A stretch of 64,000 bases of DNA from Heterocephalus glaber (lineage: Eukaryota > Chordata > Mammalia > Rodentia > Bathyergidae): positions 6,343,125-6,407,124 of the forward strand of contig NW_004624795.1 of the NCBI RefSeq assembly GCF_000247695.1, in the 5' to 3' direction. Below the pieces are notes generated by a model that saw nothing but the letters and a program-made list of their open reading frames with translations, made no database searches and had not been told where the DNA came from. Below are positions 12,601 to 24,600 of the stretch, one piece after another (the stretch's first letter is position 1; the number at the start of each line of letters is the position of its first letter). A program made the translations under genes and the position numbers.

Positions 12601-15600
12601 AGCTATTTTACAAAAGAAATAACCCCAGTTTTGACTGTGGTAGGATTTTTCTCCTATAGAATCCGGTACATGAGAAAGTAGCTTATGTGCTCTCTCCACA
12701 TCCAGTTCTCTGTGTAGATTCACCCTCTTAACCCCCAGTATCAGGGCAAAGAGCCGTTTCTAGAACTGTGCCGAATGTTGAGACTCTGGCTTGCTAGACT
12801 TGAGGTTTTGGTCCAGAAGGAACCCAAGCCTGGATGACTGCTCCCGCAGGAAACTAGAACCCAGCGGTGACCACCTGCTTCATCATTCAGTTTTCAAGAA
12901 AGCCAGGGTGGAGGTGCAAGCCTGTGATCTCAGCACTCAGGAGGCTGAGGCAGGAAGATTGTTGTGAGTTCGAAGCCAGCCTGGGTTACATAGTGACTTC
13001 AAGGCCAGCCTGAACTACACAGCAAGACCCTGTCTCCCCCGCTCCAAAAAAGGGCAAATTCCACTTTAAAAAAAAATAGTGTTAGAGAGTGAACCCAGGG
13101 CCTCATGCATGTATGCTAGTCAAGCACTTTAACACTGACCTACAGCCCCAGCCCTTTTTATTTTTTTTTGAGACAAGATCTCTCTAAATTGCCCAGGTTG
13201 GTCTCAACTTTCTGTCTTCCTGCCTCAGCCTCCTGAGTGCTGGGATTATAGGTGTGTACCACCATGCCCAACAAGTGCAGCCCCCGCCTTTTGGTACCAG
13301 GGATTGAACCCAGGACCGTGTGCTTACGAGGCAGGCATGGCGCCACTGAGCTAAATCCTTGGCCCAGTGCAGCCCTTTTGATCATCCATCTGGTTATTAT
13401 GCCACTAGGCTGCAAAGGTTCCTGTTCAAAAAATTCATATATTGGGCTGGGGATTTAGCTCAGTGGTTCCAGCACCTGCCTCGCAAGTGCAAGGTCCTGA
13501 GTTTGATCCCCAGTACCCCCCCCAAAAATTCATATATATAGCTAGGCGTTGTCGTGCACACCTGTAATTCCAGCACCCCAGCACTCTGGGAGGCTTAAGC
13601 AGGAAGACTGCAACTTAGTGACCTGGTAACACTGTATCTCAAAAAAAATCATACACACACACATGTGCATACACCCACGCATATACATACACACACATAC
13701 ACACACAAGCAGAAAGTAATTCAACCTGATACTGTAATAAATGAAAAGTTACTAGAGGTAGGAAATAGGAGATCAGTCCTCCCCAGCTCGAGCTAGATGG
13801 CTGTCTTTCAAGAAGAGTCTATGTTTAATTTCACAATTCCATGACAGGCGTTCTGGTCAAAGAGCCCTGGTAGGCAGCACTAGACAGCAGCTTCAGCTAA
13901 ATTTGAGCCTGGCCTGGCCACCGGAGCCAGTTTGTGTTCTCACTGGCCTTGTGGAATGAGTAAGAGTTTATCCCAGGATAAGCTAGGGCACTGGATCCTA
14001 ACGTTGCCTTCAATACTGCCTAAGAGCACTCGAGAGGCTGAGGCAGGAGGATCACTGAATTCAAGCCCAGCTTGAACTATATAACAAGACCCTGGCTCAA
14101 AAACAAAACAAAACAAAATTAATTAATTTAATTAAAAATATACTACCCAAAAGTCACAGAGGTAATTCAGTGGCAGAGTCCCTGTATGGTAAGCCAGCGG
14201 CTCCAGGCTCAAATCTCCATCACCTTGGGAAGAGTAGGGGGTAAAATGCCAAATAAAGCTTTCCAAATTGAAAAGATTAATAAAATATCTGCTCATCACA
14301 ACAAGGATGGTAATTCAGGAGGTTTGCAGGATGCAGAGAAATGGACCAGAGTGTAAACTTGTACAGGATTTTTACAAAGCCAGGCGTAGTGGTGCACACC
14401 TGTAATCACAGCACTCAGGAGGATGAGGCAGGGGGATTGTCAAGAATTCGAGGCCAGGGCTGGGGATTTAGCTCAGTGGTTTCGCTGCCTGCTGTGCAAG
14501 TGCAAGGACCTGAGTTCTATCCCCGGTATCAAAAAAAAAAAGAATTCAAGGCCAGCCTGGGCTTCAGTGAGTTCAAGGCAAGCCTGAACTACAGAGTGAG
14601 ACCTTGTGACCAAAAAATAAAAATAGGGCTGGGTATGGTGGTACACCCACCCCTGCACTTCCAGCACTTGGGAGGCTGAGGCAGGAGTTTAAGGCCAGTC
14701 TGGGCTACATAGTGAAAGCCTATCTCCGGGAGAGGAACATACTGCATTTTATTGATATGGAAAGTGTCTATTTTAGGTGAAAAAGCACATTTCAGAATAA
14801 TGTGAGCAGACACTTCTTTTGTGTGACCTCATGCCAGGTCTCTCTATTTTTTACCCCCCGGTACCGGGAATTGAACTCAGAACCTTGAGCTTGCCAGGCA
14901 GGCACGGCGCCACTGAGCTACATCCCCAACACCAGGTCTCTTCTGAACACCGCATGTGCAGCCTCTGCTAACCATTCCCTGACCGAGACACACACCCATT
15001 TCACAGGCCAGCGAATGGGGCTTAAAGAAGCGGTGTGCATCTCCCAAAGCCAGGCTGTCTGGCTTCCACGGCCCTGATAGACATTTGGGTAGCGCCTTGA
15101 AGATGAGAAAGGATTCCCTGAATGTCTCCTATGAGCCTCATAGTGGTCTCGGACCACTTCTCTGTTATGGATGAAAAACCAGAGGGCTCAAATCTGGCCT
15201 CTTCTCTGAGCTCATTGCTCTTTCATCTCGGCTTTCCCGGCAGCCCTGTCCACGGGCCTGGAAGACCCCGGGCTGGAGCAGGGCTCCCAGTCTGCGCCCT
15301 CACACACACAAACTCCCCACCAGTCACCGCGGCACCGGGCTCATCCTCTGCGCCTCGCAGCGCCCCCTTCTGTTCTCAGCTCGCCTCCCTGGCGCCGACT
15401 TACAGGGCGGGGACGCTGTCCACCCCGCAGAGAGAGCCCTGTGCTCCTGGTGGCCCAGGCCTGGGCAGAAAGCGGGAGCTGGCTGCTTCAGGGAAGTCTG
15501 GGAAGGGGGAACACAGCTGTGGCTTGCTGTGCCATGCAGGGCTGGCACGCACAGTCGCTGTGGACAGCGAGGATGGCCCAGGCCTGCAGGGTCAGGGTCT

Positions 15601-18600
15601 GTAGGCAGAGCCGAGTCCTGAAGGAGCCAGGGAGGCAGGGAGGGTGGCAAGCGCCTGAGCCAACAGATCTAAGGGGAAGGGGTGTGTTTTGCCTCTTGCG
15701 AATACTCACTGCTGGGTCAAGGTTCCTGGAATTCACAGTCTGCCTTGAATTCCCTATGTAGCCCAGGTTGGCCTCAAACTTGCAGCAATCCTCCTGTTTC
15801 AGCCTCCTGAGTGCTGGGATGATAGAACCGTGACTTTGTGTCTAGCTGGTTTAAATCGACGTTATTTTCAGTTCTAGAATTTCACTAAATAGAGGAAGTG
15901 TTGCAGATTACATTGGTTGTATAGAGGACTGAAACAAAGTGACAACAAAGAAAAAGCAGATGGGTTATTTCAGTTACTTTCCCTGTAAAGTGGGGACAGC
16001 AAACTGGAACTGCTGAGAAATAACGGATTGGTTAACATCGGGTTGCCTTGGATTGCCTGTGCTGTGTAAGGATGAAGCTAGAGGGTCCTTCATGCTTCCT
16101 GGTTTCATGACAAGTCATGGCTTGGCTTCTTGGGATCATGGGGAGCTTGAGCATGGGTGACTCTGTTTTGACTTTCATTCCGGGTAGCTGGAGCCCTGTG
16201 CAGTAGCTTAGCTCCAATGACGCCCTCCTGTAACTTTTCCTTAATATTTGAACATTTATTTTCAGTCCTTTCCAGTATAGCCCTGGGGTGAAATTGTTAA
16301 GCCATGGTCAGTCTTTGTTTCACTTTTTTAAGAACTACACTCTGTTTTCCATAGCTGATGAATCATTTTACATTCCCACCAGCAGCATACAAGGAATTTC
16401 AGCAACTTTTCCACGTGTTTAGCTACACTTTTGTTTGTTTTTGTTTTTTGAGACAGGGTCTCACTGTGCAGTTCAGGGTGGCCTTGAACTCACTAGGTAG
16501 CCCAGGCTGTCCTCTCATGGGGATCCTCCTGCCTCAGCCTCCCTCCTGATTACTGGCATTACAGGTGTATGCCACCACCGCCAGTGACCTCTGAGGACCT
16601 CTTATGTCCCAGGCACTGGCAGTAAGGCAGTGAACACATTCATCGCCAGCATACTAAGTCAAGACTTTTTAAAATCTCTCCTAGCCCTAGCTTCGTTTAT
16701 GAAATTAAACCCAGGCCTGAATTCTCATGGGCAAACTCCCAAAGGACACCTTTAGGTGGGGCTGTGCTTGGTCTCTGATCCTCTGGGAGCTCCTACCTGG
16801 CTTCAGTCCCACCTTCTGGCCCAGGGCCCAGGTTTTACGATCCTGAACAAGTAGCTGATGAGTGTTTACTTTAGTACTTGGAGCTGAAACCAAGTGGGTC
16901 ACTGGTCCTCCTGCTCTAACTCCTTCAGCTTCCTCCCTCCACATTCAAAACAAAAAATGTCTTTAAATCTTTCCAAATCCCCTTAAGAACACACCGAGAA
17001 GTTGCTCCCCTTTTTGGCCCAGGTGTCTGGGGCATGGGCAGGGAAGGCAAATCAGTGCTGGAGCTTTGGAAATGACTAAATACCCGGCTGGTTCCTGTGT
17101 TTATGAGCCAATTGCATCAATCGGAGTTTCGAGAACGCTTTCAGCTCTTTGTGGGAGCTGCCTGCTTCCTCCAGGGTTGGGATGTGGCCACGTGCAGGCT
17201 GGGGTTGGCACTGGGGTGGCACTGGCCTCTGCTTGGGCTGGCTGCTCACCGTCCCCATGAGCACTCAGCTTACCCACTGGGAAAATGGGCGTTCTCAATG
17301 CCCGCTGGCTTCTTTTCTTTTTTGGCACCGGGGATCAAACTTGGGACTTTGCCTTGCGAGGCAGGTGGCGGCACAACTGAGCTAAATCCCCCCCACTGGT
17401 TTATTTTCAGTATTTGATTTGTAGGTATCAGAGATCAGCCCTGCACCTCACTGAACGTGACGTAAAAGCGCTGGGCATCTCCTTTCGAGGGCTGGTCCTT
17501 CTGTGGCTGATGGGAGACATCCCACTCCTCAGGCACAGCTCCTTCTGCCTGTTGCTCTGGGGCCCTGGAGGTCACCATGTGGCCCAAATGGCACTAGTCT
17601 TTTCCTGCCAGTTACCTCTGCTTTATGACGTTCCCAGAGGGAGAGCCCGAGCCCAGGCACCCTGTGGAGCTGAGGGACTTTCCTCGTCTGCAGGTGCCCA
17701 GCGTCCTGCTGGCACTTGGTACCAGGCCAGTCTATCAGCCAATAAGAGCCTCCCACCTGCCTCTCCCAGGGCCGCCATCTGCCTCCATCTGCCTGTTCTG
17801 TCGAACTTCAGGCTGGGAGCAGAGAAAATGGCCCGCAGAGGAGCCCAGAAGCCTGATCCAAGCAGGGGCCATTGACTCTTCAGGAAGGACCCAGTGGCCT
17901 CTTCCTTAGGAGCCAGGGGACAGTGCCCCCACCCTGGCACAGCCTGGCTTATGACCCCTCTCCCCACAGTTCTGCAGAGACAGAGTACCACAGCCCCTCG
18001 CCTATTGGGGGCCTCAGCTACGTCCAGGGCCACACTCGAGTCCCTCTGATCAACCACACAGTGGGCCAGTGCCTGGACGCCACGGCGCAGAGGTTCCCCA
18101 ACCGAGAGGCCTTGGTCATCCTCCACGAGGACATTAGGATGACCTTTGCCCAGCTTAAGGACCAGGTGGGTCCTGACCTTGAACCCTCGGCGTGGAGGGA
18201 CTGGTTCCCGGGCTGCACTGGCTGGGTGCAGACGGAGAGGCGCACGTGACTCTGACTCTGGGGCTGCCCGAGGCCTCCAGAGCTGGCCGAAGGGTCGGGC
18301 CGAGGCAGAGGGGTGCCTCGGGAGCTCCTGGAGACTTGGCTTCACTGTAGACCTGCTCAGCCCTGTCCCTTTATCCCTGGTGATTCTGACGTGGGGCAAG
18401 GACTGGGGGTGGGAGTCGGGGTCCCTTCCTGTTTGCCTTGTGTCATTGTGCCCCATCTATTTGCACCAGGTGGACAAAGCTGCTTCTGGTCTGCTGAGCA
18501 CTGGCCTCTGTAAAGGTGACCGCCTGGGCATGTGGGGACCCAACTCCTATGGCTGGGTGCTCATGCAGCTGGCCACTGCCCAGGCGGGCATCGTTCTGGT

Positions 18601-21600
18601 GAGGAGGGGTCTGCCTGGCACTGGGGGGCTGTGGGGGAGATGTCACTCAAGCGGAGCTCCAGGCTCCTTGGCTCCAAACCACACTGTGCCTGGCTGCTTT
18701 CAGACCCAGCAGTTCTTTCTCCTAAAGGGCCACCAAGTAGCTGGGGGTGGGGGGTGGGGGTCCTGCCTTGTGTCTTCTGAAAGCAGAGGGTGGAGTGTCT
18801 GCTCAGGACACTGAGGTACCCTTACTGTCTCCCCAGGTGTCTGTGAACCCAGCCTACCAGGCTATGGAGCTGGAGTATGTCCTCAAAAAGGTAGGAGGCA
18901 TTCCTGCTGGGGGAGCAGTGTCTTCCGGCTGTTACAGAAGCTGACCAGGTTGGGGAAGGCATGCTGGGCGACACCACAGAGACAGTGTGGCTGGGACGAG
19001 GCCTCCACTCCACGGAGGGGTGGAGCTCACCCAAGGCTGGCGTGGACACTGGGAGTGTCAGGGTGGTAATGGCCACGTGTGTGTCTGTCTTGCAGTAGGG
19101 CAGGGTGTGCGTGTCAGGGGAACCTCGCATGTTCGGGAGAGATAGTGAGGACTCCCAGAGGCCCAGCTTGGGTCTTCCTGCTGACCACAGCTAGGGGGGC
19201 TCCCCTTCCACAGGTGGGCTGCAAAGCTCTCGCGTTCCCCAAGCAATTCAAGACCCAGGAATACTACAACATCCTGAAGCAGATCTGCCCGGAGCTGGAC
19301 AAGGCCCAGCCGGGTGCCCTGAAGAGTAAGAGGTGGGTGTGTCCTGGACTTGGAACAGGCGGCTGGATCCCCTGGCAATCTCAGGATGCGTCCAGCCTCT
19401 CCCTGAGCCCTCCCTCAGACCCTGGCTCTCCCCAGGCTCCCGGATCTGACCACAGTCATCTCGCTGGACACTCCTCTGCCCGGTACCCTGCTGCTGGATG
19501 AGGTGGTGGCGACAGGCAGCACAGAGCAGCACCTGGCCCAGCTGCAGCACACCCAGCAGTCCCTGTCCTGCTATGACCCCATCAACATCCAGTTCACCTC
19601 GGTAGGGCACAGGTCTCCAGGCCCATGCCCAGCTGGCACCTGGTTCCCGCCCCTGTGCCCCTTCCATGGGGCTGGGACAGGAGAGCACCCTCTGGCAAAC
19701 AGCAGCCTGTGTCCCCAGCCTACCCTCCGGGACCTGCCCACTCCCCTGCTCCCTTCCCAGTCCCGAGCTCCTCTGGGCAGTGGCCAAGGATGGGAAGGAA
19801 GCCAAGCTGTCACCTGCTTCTCTTCTCAGGGGACGACAGGCAGCCCCAAGGGGGCCACCCTCTCCCATCACAATATTGTGAACAACTCCAACCTGATCGG
19901 CCATCGCCTGCGCATGCCCCTGAAGGTGAGCTGCTCGCAGGACTTCCAGACAACTGACCTCACCTGGGTGGGGTGGCTTTGTTGGGCGCCTCCTGCTGGC
20001 CAGAGGACTCCATGACAGACCTGGCCTCCTGTCTCCATCTCTAGCCGCCACAGGAGTTGCGGCTGGTCCTGCCCAGCCCCCTGTACCACTGCCTGGGCTC
20101 TGTGGGGGGCACAATGGTGTGTATGCTGCATGGTTCCACTCTCCTCCTGTCCTCTCCAAGCTTCAGTGGCAAGAAGGCGCTGGAAGCCATCAGCAGAGAG
20201 AAGTGGGCATGGGTGGACAGGCTACCTGTGGGCTGATGAGACCTCCTACTCCTCTGTCCTGGGCCCTGACCCCTTCCCAAGATGTGGTCCCCCCAGCCTG
20301 GAGACCTAGGACCGGGTAGTAGGGGAGTCCCAGGAGTCCTGCCTTGAGCTTCTGCCTGTTCCCCTCAGCTTTGGCCTTCACAGTGGGGCAAGGTGGGAGG
20401 GAGTGGGACTTCCTTCACCTCCAAGCCTAATGTGGAGACCACCCCCCCTTTACACAGAGGCTCCATTCTGTACGGCACCCCCACGATGTTCGTGGATATC
20501 CTGAACCAGCCAGACTTCTCCAGTTACGACCTCTCATCCATACGTGGAGGTGGGATGGGGCCAACAATGGTCAGGGGTGGGGGACGAACAGGAAGGGCAC
20601 TATAGAAATGTGGACGGGAGCTGGGCACAGTGGCACACACCGATGATCCCAGCGCTCTGGGAGGCTGAGGCAGGAGAATCATAAGTTCAAGTCCAATGGA
20701 GCAACTTAGGGATTTAGTGTGACCCTCTTTCAAAAAAAAAAATTCTTTTTTAAAGGGATGGAGATGTAGCTCCTTGCCAAGGCCCTGAGTTCCATTCTTA
20801 GTGTTGCAAAAATAAATACATAAATAAAAAGACAGGTGAGAAGGAGGCAAAGCCCCAGCGTCCCTGGACACCAAGCCAAGGCCAGCGTGGGGTACAGAAC
20901 AGGCCCAGGGTCAGGAGAGAGAAGGGAATGTTTTCCCCTTGAATGAGTGGTGAAAGGGATCTATCTGCTGGGCCTGTGGAAGGAAGCGGGGGGCCGAGTC
21001 AGCTTCTCTCTGATCCAGGTGTGATCGCGGGCTCCCCTGCACCCCCAGAGCTGATCCGAGCCATCGTCAACAAGATGAATATGAAGGAGCTGGCGGTGAG
21101 TGGTGGCCGGAGCCCGGCTAAGGGCAGGAGAAGGAGAATGACAGTGACTGCAGGTGGCCCTCTCTGGGGAAAGCAGAGGCGGGAGACATCTGACCTCCCC
21201 AGCACCTGGCAAGGCCTAGAGAGAGGGGACGGGGGAGTTGATGTTATACAGACATAAATTTATTTTTATAGAAATCTGGGGCAGAAACGCAGTATGGAAG
21301 GCTATGCGGCGAAGCCCTGATGTCCTGTTAGACGTCCTGGCGGGCGGGGGCCGGTGGAGTTGGGCTGGGACAGGGTCTGATGTTTGTCTCCAAATGGTAG
21401 GGGAGGGGAGCGTGAGTCCGAGGATCACCTCACTCTCAGTCTGGGGTCAGCAAAAGGCTTCTCTGAGAGGAGCCCGGGCGGGGCTGGGCGGGATGGCTGG
21501 TGGGGGCAGCGGTCTGTGACCTCTCTGGGCCCATCAGGCGGCCTTCCAGGACGTGGTGGCAGAGGCTGAGGGAGGCGGTGGGAGTGGCGGTGGGAGGTCA

Positions 21601-24600
21601 GTAGTTTCTCCAGCAGAAGGCAGAGGCCGGTCACCAGGACTGGCCGGGTCGGAACCTGCAGGGAGGCAGGGATGGCTGTCAGGAGCCCAGTGGCCCACAC
21701 GGAGCTGGAGGGCATGGTGAATCCTGGGCTGGGTGGTCCCCTCCTCTCCCTGTGAAATCGAGGCTCTGCCTGCCCGGCTCCCACCTGTTCAATGACGACC
21801 AGCTTTCTTGGACCTCTTGGTGGGGGACTTGCAGCTTCGGAAGGCATCTGTGTCACGGATGTGCTGGCCCCTGAACTTGGCAGGTGACGTGCAGGTGGCA
21901 TCCGGGCGAGAAGTCTTGGCCTCCAGCCACCTGGAGAGACAGAGAGTTGCTGGGTGGGAAAATGTGTGGCAGTGCCAGTGGCAGGGAGGGGATGGGAGCC
22001 TCAGGCCGGGATAGACTTGAACCTGTGTCTCCCCCCGCCCATCAGTAGCTGATTGAACCCAGGGCCTTAGCTCTGAGCCACATCCCCAGCCCCCCCCCCC
22101 ACCCTTTTTTTGGAGACAGGTTCTCCCTAAGTCACTAAGTTGGGCTGGGCTCCAATTTGCAATCCTCCTGCCCCAGCCTAGCAGAGTGCTGGGATTATAG
22201 ACTTGCATCAGCACACCCGGCTTCATCTTCATTATAAAAACAGGGAAACTGACGCTCCCATGCCTATTAGTAGGTCTAGGATGTCCACCCAGGAAGTCTT
22301 AGTGCAGGGCCATCAAACAGGGATGCATGTGGCATGACTTGGGGCATTCTCACCGCCGAAGGCCCCGGAGCTGGCAGGTGCACTTCCAGGGGTTGCTGGT
22401 GAGGGTGAGGGTCTCCAGGTTGTCAAAGGGGAAGGTGGGGGGCAGCTGATTCAGGCGGTTGTTCTCCAGATGGACATGTTTCAGCGTGGTCACACCCAGG
22501 AAGGCACTGTCTGAGAACTGGGGAGGCGAGGGGGGCAGGAGTGAGCGTCCAGCCCCAGGCCCAGCCTCTCCCAGCTGTCCCTCAGAGGCAGGGTCTTTCC
22601 CTGGACAGAGCACTAGCACCTGGGCAGTTGCAGTCCCCCCCCACTTTTGAGACAGGGTCATGCTATGTAGTCCAGGCTGGCCTCGAACTACTAGTGATCC
22701 TCTTACCTCAGCCTCCCGAATGCTGGGATGATAAGCACGTGCCACCAAGCCTGGCTTGCAGTTGCAGTTTCAAAGCAGAAAGCTGCTTTGGCCAAGCTGT
22801 CTGGATGATCTAATCCCTGCAACCCCCTTGGAGATAGGTGTTTCCAATGTGCGGATGGCAAAATGGAAAAAGTGCTGTCCCTTGGCCAGGAGCACACTAG
22901 GGAGTCAACAGTAGCTGCTAGACCACACCCCACGCCCTGCACAAACACTGGACCTGGGGATGCAGCCAGAGTTTGGCCCCAGAAGCCCAGGCTGGCACAC
23001 GGTGAACCTGGGCAGTGTTTGGCGGGGTGGGCAGTGGGCCCAGGGTCCCGGGACTTCCCCCAGCTCTGTCCTCAGTGCCTCTTTTTTTTTGGTATTGGGG
23101 CCGGGGGTGGGCATCGAACCCGGGTCCTTTCGCTTGCGCAGCAGGCGGCGAAACCGCTGAGCTAAATCCCTGGCCCTCTCAGTGCCTCCTTGATGCCTGC
23201 CAGACTCTATTTGTGGAGCCACCTTGGTGGACTTCAGCCAGGTCAGTGGCTCCAGAGGAAATGTCCTATTGGTGCCCATGTCTTGGCCCTGGCACTGCAT
23301 TTTCTGTCTGGCCTCCCTTGCCCCAAACCAGCCACAGGCTGTTCTGCCCATCAGACCGCTCCTGCCCTGGTGGGCACGGGGGCTGCCTCTTATAGCTGGG
23401 GCGGGGCCTGGACAGGCTGTCCCCTCCAAGGCTGGCTGCTGCCATGGGGATCTATCTGCCCTTGTTTCTGGGTCGAGGTGCCCTCTCCTGCAGCCTGGGT
23501 TGGGGTGTGACATTCTCTCTGAGACAGGGTCTCGCTGCATAGTTCATCCTGGCCTCGAACTCACTGTGGGCCCCAGGCTGCCCTCAAATTCAGGGTGATC
23601 CTCCTGCCTCGGCCTCCTGAGTGTTGGGATGACAGGCGTGTGCCGCCATGCCCGGCTGGGGTGTGACATTCTTTAGTAACCAGACTGTCCTGATCCCTCT
23701 CCAACCCGGCCGAAGCCCCTGTGCGAGGGTGATTTTCCAGTCTCATCCAGTGTGGCCCCGCATGAGCATCTTGGGGTTCGCAGGGCAGAGGATGAGGGAG
23801 GTACACAGAGGACACAGGTCTGATGACAGGGTGGGAGAGAGGAGCCAGCAGTCTGGGGGACAGTGAGGGGAACCCAGGGTCATGTGGCAAGGGTTAACAA
23901 TGGCATGCTCGCCTTTGCTCTTGCATGGAGCACTTGGGTACCGTGTCTGCAGCCTTTGGCCCCTGTGCCTTGATTTCCCCACGAAGTTGGAAGGCACCTG
24001 AGGATGCAGAGTATTACGTGTGTGGTGGACCGGTGGGAGCTAGGGGCGGAGCAGCACAACTGCCAGGCCTCTGGGCTGAGGAGCTCTTCCTGGGGTATCT
24101 GTTCTCCCTCTCGCCTGGCTCCCGGTCCACCTTAGCTCACAGGCTGGCCCCCACTAGAAACAGGGTCCCTTTGTGGGCCTGATTTTCCCAGCTCCTTAGC
24201 AAACAAACCTCCCTTTATGGGGCGCTGGGTGTACTGGAGACTGGGCGGAGCCCAGAGGAGGGGTGGAAGGCTCCACCAGAAGAGGTGGCTGGCACTCTAG
24301 GTGGGGTTTGAGAGCTTGAGGGGATGGATGCCTCCTAAGGGGCCATTTGTGGGGCCAGGGCAGCTCCCACTTTTCCCAGGAGGATTCAGCTGGCTGAGAC
24401 AAGAAAGCTGGACAGGGATTAGGATGCTGGGGGATGGGGTGAGTGACAGGACACGGGGTGGGCAGAGATCTAAGCCACAGGGAATCGGAGGGCACAGCAC
24501 AGTGCCCAGCTGGCTCCTGGCCCCCAGGCCTCCAGGCAGGGCGCAGGGAGCCAGGCCAGAGCTCTGCCATCGGGCACTCACCTTCTCCAGGCTGGTGTTG

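Noticed and set aside
13650..13710. CRISPR-like or other spaced repeats
   Set aside because: The regular pattern is a (CA)n-type microsatellite. No direct repeats with unique spacers exist in this eukaryotic window.
10319..15650. Identical 108-151-codon open frames in both inverted arms
   Set aside because: Their identity simply follows from the 99.5% identical DNA. No start context, domain or splice pattern suggests coding, and reading frames are open in several registers because of GC content.
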